Source: Abditibacterium sp. (GTDB lineage Bacteria > Armatimonadota > Abditibacteriia > Abditibacteriales > Abditibacteriaceae). Taken from it: a stretch of 64,000 bases of DNA. Shown here piece by piece: positions 57,729-64,000 of this stretch. Position numbers and translations under genes: made by a program. The notes beneath the pieces are model-generated. The model ran no database searches. It worked only from the letters and a program-made list of their open reading frames with translations, and was not told the origin of the DNA. The stretch covers positions 1 to 64,000 of the forward strand of contig JAUJNG010000020.1 in NCBI GenBank assembly GCA_030448265.1, in the 5' to 3' direction. The stretch's first letter is position 1. The number at the start of each line of letters is the position of its first letter.

Positions 57729-59624
57729 ATGTCGCCTTCATCCACAAGCGAATCCAACTCCCCTGCACCCGTCGCAACGGTCTCCAACTGGACGCTGATC
57801 AAGCGAATGCTGGGCCTCGCCTGGATTTACCGGTGGGGCTGCATCAAAGTGCTTTTGCTGCAAGTCGCCGTGCTTTCGCTGGGATTAATGGCCCTGGGGC
57901 TTTTCGGTCTGGGCGTGGACATCATCCAGTTCCACATTAATCCCAAAGCCAAGGTTCCCGCCTATCCGTTGGGCCTTCAACCGCCGCCGGATATGCCGGT
58001 GATGAACGTCGTTTTTCTCATCGCGGCGGCCATGCTGGTGCTGGCCCTGCTGCGGGCGGCGCTGACCTACCAATACGCCCTCGCCAGCAACCATCTGGTG
58101 CAGTCCGAAATCGTGGTCGATCTGCGCGCCCAGGTTTATGCCAAATTGCAGCGCATCAGCTTCCGTTTCTTCGACACCAACGAAACCGGCTCGATTATCA
58201 ACCGCGTCACCGGCGATGTGCAAAATGTTCGTCTTTTCGTCGATGGCGTGCTGCTGCAAACCGTGGTTTTGGTGCTGTCGGTGAGCGTTTATTTGTTTTA
58301 CATGCTTCACATTCATGTGATGCTGACTCTGGCGTGTTTGGCCAGCACGCCGCTTCTGGTGGTTTCGACGTGGCTTTACATGAAAAAAGTCAAGCCCGCC
58401 ACGCTCAAAACGCGCGAATTGTCGGACGTGATGGTTCGCACCCTGTCGGAAAACATCCAGGGCATTCAGGTGGTAAAGGGTTTCGCACGCGAAAACGAGG
58501 AAATCGCCAAGTTCGCGCAGGCCAACCGCAACGTGCGCGAGCAGCAGAACTGGACGTTCTGGCTCACCAGCGTCTTTTCCCCTCTCACCAGCTTTATCCC
58601 GCAGCTCAACCTCGTGGTGCTGCTTTGCTACGGTGGTTATCTGCTCACTCACGACCCCACTTTCACTCTCGGCCAGGGCATCATCGTTTTCGCCGGACTA
58701 TTGCGCCAGTTCGAAGGGCAGGTGACCACCATCGCCACCATCGCCAACAGCGCACAGCAAAGTCTTACCGGCGCGCAGCGCGTGTTTGAAATTCTCGATG
58801 CGCCGGTCGAGATTCAAAGCAAGCCGGACGCGGTTCGCGTCTTGAAAGCGCGGGGAACAGTGCGCTTCGAGAACGTGACGTTCGGCTATCGCGCCGAGGA
58901 GCCGGTGCTTCAAAACATCGATTTCGAAGTGCCCGCGGGCAGTTCCATCGCTCTTACGGGCGCCAATGGCGGCGGCAAAAGCTCGCTTCTCTCGCTGATT
59001 TCGCGCTTTTACGATCCCGACCAGGGCCGGATTTTGCTCGACGGCGTGGATTTGCGCGATCTCGATGTGGACGACCTGCGCCGCAGCATCGGGCTGGTTT
59101 TTCAGGAAAGTTTTCTTTTCAGCCACACCGTCGCGGCCAATATCGCCTTTGGTTATCCCAGGGCCACGCGCGAGCAAATCGAGCAGGCCGCGCGCATCGC
59201 TTCGGCGCACGATTTCATCATGGAACTGCCCGACGGCTACGACACGATTTTAGGCGAGCGCGGCAACGGCCTCTCCGGCGGACAACGGCAGCGATTGGCG
59301 ATTGCGCGCGCGATTCTGCTCGACCCGCCGATTTTGCTCTTAGATGATCCCACCGCCGCCATCGACCCCGAAACTGAGCACGAAATTCTCGAAGCGATGC
59401 AAAGCGCAATGCAGAACCGCACCAGTTTCGTGGTGGCGCACCGTCTCAGCACGCTGCGCCGCGCGGATCGAGTGATCGTGCTGGAGCATGGCCGCATCGT
59501 GGAGTCCGGCACGCCCGATGAACTGGCGGAAAATTCGAGCTTTTACCAGCAGGCCACCACGACGCAGGCTCCCGATGAAGAAAGTCTGCGTTTGCTCGGC
59601 CTCGATTTGGAGGCGCGGGTATGA
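57729..59624 (+). CDS. heterodimeric ABC exporter subunit 1 (degenerate ATP site)
   Basis: 631 aa fused six-helix membrane domain (residues about 15-320) and ABC ATPase. GANGGGKSS is the Walker A; LSGGQRQ is intact; Walker B reads LLLDDPTAAID, with Asp where the catalytic Glu should be. In heterodimeric exporters such as TM287/288 one ATP site is degenerate in this way. The partner gene starts in the stop codon (ATGA). Substrate unknown: lipid, peptide or drug. Confidence 0.92.
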   Translation: MSPSSTSESNSPAPVATVSNWTLIKRMLGLAWIYRWGCIKVLLLQVAVLSLGLMALGLFGLGVDIIQFHINPKAKVPAYPLGLQPPPDMPVMNVVFLIAAAMLVLALLRAALTYQYALASNHLVQSEIVVDLRAQVYAKLQRISFRFFDTNETGSIINRVTGDVQNVRLFVDGVLLQTVVLVLSVSVYLFYMLHIHVMLTLACLASTPLLVVSTWLYMKKVKPATLKTRELSDVMVRTLSENIQGIQVVKGFARENEEIAKFAQANRNVREQQNWTFWLTSVFSPLTSFIPQLNLVVLLCYGGYLLTHDPTFTLGQGIIVFAGLLRQFEGQVTTIATIANSAQQSLTGAQRVFEILDAPVEIQSKPDAVRVLKARGTVRFENVTFGYRAEEPVLQNIDFEVPAGSSIALTGANGGGKSSLLSLISRFYDPDQGRILLDGVDLRDLDVDDLRRSIGLVFQESFLFSHTVAANIAFGYPRATREQIEQAARIASAHDFIMELPDGYDTILGERGNGLSGGQRQRLAIARAILLDPPILLLDDPTAAIDPETEHEILEAMQSAMQNRTSFVVAHRLSTLRRADRVIVLEHGRIVESGTPDELAENSSFYQQATTTQAPDEESLRLLGLDLEARV

Positions 59625-61585
59625 TTTCCAAACTCCACAAACGCATCCATCGCGCCGCTTCGCGCAACGGCGGCACGTTGGGCTATCCCGACGCCGTAGC
59701 CAATCCCCAGTCGCGCCGCCGCGTCGTGGCGCGCCAGAAGGAACAGGGGAAATCTGCCCCTTCCGATGCCGACACCTCACAACTCACGCACGCGGAGTTC
59801 GACGAACGCGGCGCGGAAATGCGTCCGCTCGAATTCGGCCTGATTGCGCGCGTGTTCGCTTATATGCGCCCTTACCGCGCCAGGCGCAATTGGCTCTTGT
59901 TGATCGTCCTGGTGCGTTCGCTGCAAATTCCGGCTTTGGCGGCGCTTTTTACTCACGTCATCAACGGCCCGCTCATCGCCCGCGACGTGCGTGGCACGCT
60001 CCTGGGCGCCGCCGCGTTTCTGCTGCTGGCGATTTTCACTCAGGTGACGCTGCATTTTCGTTCGCGCTGGGCGCTTGAACTGGGCGAGGCCGTCGTGCAC
60101 GACCTGCGCCGCGACGTGTTCGCCCACCTGCAGAAGATGACGATGAGCTTCTACCACCGGACGCCGGTGGGGCGCATCATCTCGCGCATGACTTCGGACA
60201 TTGAAGTGGTGCGCTCTCTGGTGCAGGACGTGCTGTTCATGTCGATGGTGAACGTGGGCCAGATGATTTTCGCGGCGGCGGTCATGTTTTGGTATGACCG
60301 CGTGCTGTTCCTGATGATTCTGGGTCTCGCGCCCATCCTGTGGGGCCTGAATTTCTATTTCCGCCGACGGCTTTCCAAAGCGTTGCGCGCGGCGCAGGAA
60401 AGTTTCAGCCGCGTCACCTCGACGCTTGCCGAATCGGTGAGCGGCATTCGCGTCACGCAGAGTTTCGTGCGCCAGAACTTCAATTCGCGCCTTTTTCTGA
60501 GTCAAGTTGTCGATCATTCCAATTTCAATATGCAGGCCGCGCAGAAGTCGGGGGCGCTGCCGCCGCTTTTGGAACTTAACAACCAGTTTTTCATGGTGGG
60601 CCTGCTGCTTTTCGGCGGCTATCGCATTCTCGGCCCAGGAGTCGGGGCCGAAATCGCCCCCGTGCGCGCCGAGGCCCTGGTGGGTTATTACCTGATGTCG
60701 GCGACGTTCTTTTCGCCCCTCGCCACCATCGGCAACATCTACAACCAGGCTCTGGCGGCGATGGCGGGCGCCGAGCGCGTTTTTCAACTGCTCGACACGC
60801 CCCCCGAATTTGCCGATAAGCCCGATGCCATCGCCTTGCCGCCGATTGAGGGCCGCATCGAATTCCGCGATTTGAGCTTCGGCTACGATCCGGATCATCT
60901 GGTTTTGCACGACATCAACTTCGTCGCGGAGCCAGGCCAGACCGTCGCGCTCGTGGGCCACACCGGAAGCGGCAAAAGCTCGCTCATCCAGCTCATTTCC
61001 AAGTTTTATCTGCCCACGAGCGGCCAACTGCTCATCGACGGCCAGGAAATCCGCGATATTCAATCGGCCTCGCTGCACCGGCAGATGGGCATTGTGTCGC
61101 AGGTCAACTTTCTCTTTACCGGAACGGTGATGGAAAACATTCGCGTGGGCCGTCCCGATGCCACCGATGAAGAAGTGATGGAAGCGGCGCGGCGGTTGGA
61201 CGTGATCGACCTCATCGAAACCATGCCGGAAGGCTTTCACGCCTCGGTCGGCGAACGCGGCGAAGGCGTTTCCCTCGGCCAGCGCCAGATCATCTGTTTC
61301 GTGCGCGCGATGCTGGCCAACCCGCGCATCATGATTTTGGATGAAGCCACCAGCAGCGTGGACACCATGACGGAACTTCGATTGCAAAACGCTCTGGCGA
61401 CGCTCCTCAAAGACCGCACCAGCTTTGTCGTCGCGCACCGGCTTTCCACAATTCAGGATGCGGATACGGTTTTGGTGCTGGATGGGGGCCGCATAGTCGA
61501 GCGCGGCAACCACCACCAATTGCTGGGCGAGGGCGGCGTCTATGCCAATTTGTATCGCCAGTTCGTGCAGGCGACTGCGGTTTAG
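59621..61585 (+). CDS. heterodimeric ABC exporter subunit 2 (altered signature motif)
   Basis: 654 aa. A 60-residue basic/polar N-terminal extension precedes a six-helix membrane domain and an ABC ATPase. Walker A GHTGSGKSS and Walker B MILDEATSSVD (Glu present) are intact, but the signature reads VSLGQRQ instead of LSGGQRQ. Its weak signature faces the weak Walker B of subunit 1, giving one degenerate and one intact ATP site. ATG 59621 overlaps the stop of subunit 1. Confidence 0.92.
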   Translation: MISKLHKRIHRAASRNGGTLGYPDAVANPQSRRRVVARQKEQGKSAPSDADTSQLTHAEFDERGAEMRPLEFGLIARVFAYMRPYRARRNWLLLIVLVRSLQIPALAALFTHVINGPLIARDVRGTLLGAAAFLLLAIFTQVTLHFRSRWALELGEAVVHDLRRDVFAHLQKMTMSFYHRTPVGRIISRMTSDIEVVRSLVQDVLFMSMVNVGQMIFAAAVMFWYDRVLFLMILGLAPILWGLNFYFRRRLSKALRAAQESFSRVTSTLAESVSGIRVTQSFVRQNFNSRLFLSQVVDHSNFNMQAAQKSGALPPLLELNNQFFMVGLLLFGGYRILGPGVGAEIAPVRAEALVGYYLMSATFFSPLATIGNIYNQALAAMAGAERVFQLLDTPPEFADKPDAIALPPIEGRIEFRDLSFGYDPDHLVLHDINFVAEPGQTVALVGHTGSGKSSLIQLISKFYLPTSGQLLIDGQEIRDIQSASLHRQMGIVSQVNFLFTGTVMENIRVGRPDATDEEVMEAARRLDVIDLIETMPEGFHASVGERGEGVSLGQRQIICFVRAMLANPRIMILDEATSSVDTMTELRLQNALATLLKDRTSFVVAHRLSTIQDADTVLVLDGGRIVERGNHHQLLGEGGVYANLYRQFVQATAV

Positions 61586-61676
61586 CGGATCAACTCACCC
61601 ACCGCCGGAAGTCGGAGCGACGAAGCGAGGAACAAGTGCAGGCTGTAGAATTTTGGGCGCAGCGCTTTGTTATGCC
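61585..61676 (+). other. attC-like site C
   Basis: Starts GCGGATCAACTCACCCACCG and ends GCGCTTTGTTATGCCGG; GTTATGC (61669-61675) is the same right core and flank as site A (GTTATGCCGGT shared, 11 bases). The left side pairs only loosely. Begins directly at the exporter stop codon. Confidence 0.35.
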
Positions 61677-61684
61677 GGTAATAA

Positions 61685-61826
61685 AGGAATCCCCGCGGCA
61701 AGCGGCGGGGTATTTCAATGAGGAGTGTAACTTTTTCTGTCAAGAGGGCTTCGCCCTCACGGATAGAGCGCTGCGCGCTCAGGGTCGCGCAGCAAGCTGC
61801 GGGGAATTGAACCCAAAGAGATTAAA
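61685..61826. repeat. cluster of small G/C hairpins
   Basis: CCCCGCGGCAAGCGGCGGGG, GAGGGCTTCGCCCTC, GAGCGCTGCGCGCTC and CGCAGCAAGCTGCGGGG follow each other within 120 bases, between the exporter and the small minus-strand gene. Each could be a hairpin; none has a T-run. Confidence 0.7.
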
Positions 61827-61831
61827 CCGCC

Positions 61832-62101
61832 TTAGCGTCTGGCAGTTGTAGACGTTTGCTGGCGGATGTGCAGGAATAGGAATGAACACCAGGCAATCCA
61901 AGGAAGCGAAAGCAACCATACCAACCCCAGCTCGCCCATCACACCAAATCTTTCTGTCGTTTCGTCACCTCCGAAAATCAAAGGAAAAGGCCAAGAGAAA
62001 ATCATCGCAAGCCAGGCAACAGGCTGAAAGGCAATAGAAGCAGCCAACAGTGAAGCATTTAGACCAGCAAGAGCCGCAAAGATGAGGCAGAACTTTCTCA
62101 T
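61832..62101 (-). CDS. small membrane protein, cassette-like
   Basis: 89 aa with two or three hydrophobic segments (residues about 4-21, 25-45 and 58-78) and a polar middle (FGGDETTERFG). ATG 62101 has AAGGAG 6 bases upstream. AT content and codons differ from neighbours. It lies between attC-like sites C and D on the opposite strand, as some cassette genes do. Function unknown. Confidence 0.6.
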   Translation of the reverse strand: MRKFCLIFAALAGLNASLLAASIAFQPVAWLAMIFSWPFPLIFGGDETTERFGVMGELGLVWLLSLPWIAWCSFLFLHIRQQTSTTARR

Positions 62102-62130
62102 AATTTTCTCCTTCCCGTTTTGCTGCGACA

Positions 62131-62179
62131 CTATAACACCCAGTCAAGTTTCGCGCACCGGCCCAACTTAGCGTTGTGT
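62131..62179 (+). other. attC-like site D
   Basis: CTATAACACCCAGTCAAGTT ... CCCAACTTAGCGTTGTGT: AAC/GTT outer bases and AAGTT/AACTT inner boxes around a GC loop. Short, like the 60-bp attC sites; right core GTTGTGT deviates from GTTRRRY. Weak support on its own. Confidence 0.3.
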
Positions 62180-62208
62180 ATATGTTACAGTTCCTGCTAA
62201 GCGAGATC

Positions 62209-63552
62209 ATGTTTCCAATAACCTGCCGTTTATCAGCCTCTTTCATTCCCGCAAACAAAGTGCTTCCTCGCTGCGCGCTTTCCGCGCTGGCACTGGTCGG
62301 CCTCTCGCTGTCGCTGGTTGGTTGTGTTTCACCCTCACCCGCGACGGATGGCATCGCGTCCGCGTCAAGCGGAAAAACGGTGATCGACTTCTGGAACGGC
62401 TTCACCGGCCCCGACGGGAAGGCGATGGACGAGATGGTGAGGCGTTTTCGCAAAGCGAATCCCACTATCGAAGTGCGAACGCAGACCATTCCGTGGGGCA
62501 CTTACTACGACAAACTGACCCTGTCCCTGGCTTACGGCGGCGCGCCCGATGTTTTCGTGATGCACGCGGGACGCCTGCCGGAGTTTGCGTCTTTCGGGAC
62601 GTTGCAGCCCCTCGACGACTTCTACGCGGAGGCGGAGGCGCTGGGGGAAAAGAAGTTCGCGCCCGTGCCGTGGCGGGCGACTTTTTACGAGGGAAAACAG
62701 GTGGCCCTCCCGCTCGATGTGCATCCGATTGGGCTTTATTACAACACCAAATTGTTCAAAGAGGCCGGCATCGTGGACGCGCAGGGGCGAGCCAAACCGC
62801 CCAAGACCTTTGACGAATTCATCGAGGCGGCGCGGCGCATGACCAAAGACACCAATGGCGATGGCCGCACCGACCAGTGGGGTTTCGTCTTTACCTGGCA
62901 GCGCACCAACTGGCTCACCATCGCCGGACAGTTTGGCGCCAGCATTCTTTCGCCCGACGGCAAACGCAGCGCCCTCGACTCGCCGCAGAACCTGCGCGCG
63001 CTGCAATTGATGCACGACCTGATCTACAAATACAAAGTCGCGCCCAAACCCGAAGGCGTCGATGCCTGGCTCGCGTTTCGGCAGGGCAAGGTCGGTATGG
63101 CGCTGGAAGGCATTTATATGCTGGCCTCGCTGGAAGAACAAAAAGGTTTGTCCTTTGCCGGCGCGCCCGTTCCGCAGTTTGGGCCGGTCAAAGCGGCGTG
63201 GGGCGGCTCGCATTTGCTTTGCCAGCCCAAAGGCATCGCGCCGGAGCAATCGCGCGCGGCGTGGAAGCTGATGCAGTTTCTCTCCGACCAGAGCCTGCTC
63301 TGGGCCCGCGCCGGTCAGGTTCCGGCGCGCAGCGACATTCAGGGTTCGCCGCAGTTTGGCGCGCTCCACGTGCAAACCCAGTTCGCCACGCAGCTGCCCT
63401 TCGTGCAATACGAGCCGCTTCATCCCAAAAGCAACGCGATTTTCCCGCTCATCGAACCAGGCATCGAAGCCGTCATGCTCGACATCGCAGCGCCCAAAGA
63501 AGCCATGCGCGATGTAACCCGTCGCGTCAATCAAGTTTTGGAGCGGCCATGA
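62209..63552 (+). CDS. ABC sugar transporter solute-binding lipoprotein
   Basis: 447 aa. Signal peptide ending in lipobox LVGC (residues about 24-38), then a family 1 extracellular solute-binding protein (MalE/UgpB-like) with DKLTLSLAYGGAPDVFVMHAGR, TWQRTNWL, GKVGMALEGIYMLASL and SLLWARAGQVPARSD. Probably binds an oligosaccharide outside the membrane for import. The stop overlaps the permease start (ATGA). ATG 62209 is chosen because the lipobox then lies at a usual distance; upstream in-frame starts lie in the attC-like region. Confidence 0.88.
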   Translation: MFPITCRLSASFIPANKVLPRCALSALALVGLSLSLVGCVSPSPATDGIASASSGKTVIDFWNGFTGPDGKAMDEMVRRFRKANPTIEVRTQTIPWGTYYDKLTLSLAYGGAPDVFVMHAGRLPEFASFGTLQPLDDFYAEAEALGEKKFAPVPWRATFYEGKQVALPLDVHPIGLYYNTKLFKEAGIVDAQGRAKPPKTFDEFIEAARRMTKDTNGDGRTDQWGFVFTWQRTNWLTIAGQFGASILSPDGKRSALDSPQNLRALQLMHDLIYKYKVAPKPEGVDAWLAFRQGKVGMALEGIYMLASLEEQKGLSFAGAPVPQFGPVKAAWGGSHLLCQPKGIAPEQSRAAWKLMQFLSDQSLLWARAGQVPARSDIQGSPQFGALHVQTQFATQLPFVQYEPLHPKSNAIFPLIEPGIEAVMLDIAAPKEAMRDVTRRVNQVLERP

Positions 63553-64000
63553 ATCAACACCTTTCCGGCGCTGCCAAAACCCTGCCGCGCAAAAGCGATG
63601 GTCTCACCGGTGTGTTTTTCGCGCTGCCGCATCTGGTTTTGTTTGCCACGTTCGTGCTGGCTCCGGTGGCGTATGGGATTTATATTTCGCTGTTTCGCTG
63701 GCACGTTCTGGCGAAGGCGCATCCCTTTGTCGGCCTGGAGAACTACAGCGCGGCGCTTTCCGACGACATCTTCTGGATCGCGCTGCGCAACACGGTTTAT
63801 TTCGTGGTTTTGGTGGTGCCGCTGGGCAACCTCGTGTCGCTGGGGCTGGCGCTGGCCTTGTCCAGCGTGCGGCGCTGGGGCACGTTTTACAAAATCGTTT
63901 ATTACCTGCCGGTCGTCATCTCGATTGCCGTCGTCGTGGTGCTGTGGCGCTGGATTTACAACACCGAAATCGGATTGCTGAATTTGTATCTGGGCAGCGT
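63549..64000 (+). CDS. ABC sugar permease, MalF/UgpA type (partial at window end)
   Basis: First 150 codons of a membrane permease: polar start MNQHLSGAAKTLPRKSDG, first helix VFFALPHLVLFATFVLAP, then FVGLENYSAAL and NTVYFVVLVVPLGNLVSLGL, the usual order of MalF/UgpA-type inner-membrane permeases; the EAA loop has not yet been reached. It partners the lipoprotein just upstream (ATGA overlap). A second permease would be expected beyond the window. Confidence 0.88.
   Translation, partial: MNQHLSGAAKTLPRKSDGLTGVFFALPHLVLFATFVLAPVAYGIYISLFRWHVLAKAHPFVGLENYSAALSDDIFWIALRNTVYFVVLVVPLGNLVSLGLALALSSVRRWGTFYKIVYYLPVVISIAVVVVLWRWIYNTEIGLLNLYLGS

Noticed and set aside
59777..61519. Long minus-strand open frame (580 codons) opposite the second ABC exporter subunit
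   Set aside because: The plus strand encodes all ABC motifs in order; the antisense product is His/Arg/Gln-rich without domain features.

Overview
The window is a gene-dense, GC-rich bacterial chromosome segment of 64 kb. It has one tRNA, no rRNA, no CRISPR array and no recognisable phage or transposase gene. Gene content points to a diderm outside the Proteobacteria: a secretin with CpaB and CpaE, DsbD, a System I cytochrome c maturation cluster, Tat-exported ferritin-like proteins, a DUF1559-type prepilin, an archaeal-type phosphoglucosamine mutase and a lone Dop (Pup deamidase/depupylase). Armatimonadota or Abditibacteriota would fit best. This is inference from family composition; no database was searched.

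Layout. 1-8.8 kb: an exported protein with a decayed tandem duplicate, then glmM, argS-murQ, a metallophosphoesterase, tRNA-Thr(CGT) and a CNNM/CBS membrane protein. 9-15 kb: Flp/Tad pilus genes cpaB-cpaC and cpaE with visible promoters and terminators. 15.2-17.4 kb: zwf-pgl (oxidative pentose phosphate pathway). 17.4-24.7 kb, mostly minus strand: a lipoprotein, two ferritin-like proteins, dsbD, a prepilin and two small membrane proteins. 25-29.6 kb: ccmE-ccmF-ccmI-like plus an exported partner, with a CXXXY-type CcmE. 29.6-30.2 kb: a DksA-like protein. 30.3-31.9 kb: an AT-richer accessory segment with a BrnT-like toxin-antitoxin pair and integron attC-like sites. 31.9-38.8 kb: uvsE, a GspF-like protein, a J-domain protein, panB and panC separated by palindromes, an HDAC-like deacetylase and a pseudo-receiver. 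38.8-43.5 kb, minus strand: a membrane glycosyltransferase, an exported HEYGH metalloprotein and an unknown. 43.6-46.9 kb: polX (polymerase residues lost) and dop. 46.9-54.5 kb, minus strand: a padR pair, a GT87-like protein, a lactonase, a Crp-type regulator, thpR and selO. 54.6-64 kb: a GH26-like mannanase, an SDR, a heterodimeric ABC exporter, another attC-like segment, and the start of a sugar ABC importer cut by the window end.

The most striking feature is structural. About twenty long inverted repeats sit between genes, with arms of 20-87 bp that are often perfect, around unique spacers. Many begin within a few bases of a stop codon or overlap it, and the opposite arm ends just before the next start codon. 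Most have unrelated sequences, so this looks like a recurring architecture rather than one repeat family. Two copies of one MITE-like element (about 52.0 and 56.5 kb) are an exception.

Pathway links: zwf and pgl feed NADPH and pentose supply; panB and panC make pantothenate; glmM and murQ connect to amino-sugar and peptidoglycan metabolism; dsbD and the ccm genes serve periplasmic thiol and cytochrome chemistry; cpaB/C/E, the GspF-like protein and the prepilin are parts of pilus or secretion machinery whose other parts lie elsewhere. Several proteins keep their fold but have lost catalytic residues: PolX, one ferritin-like protein, the receiver-like domains, and one ATP site of the ABC exporter.
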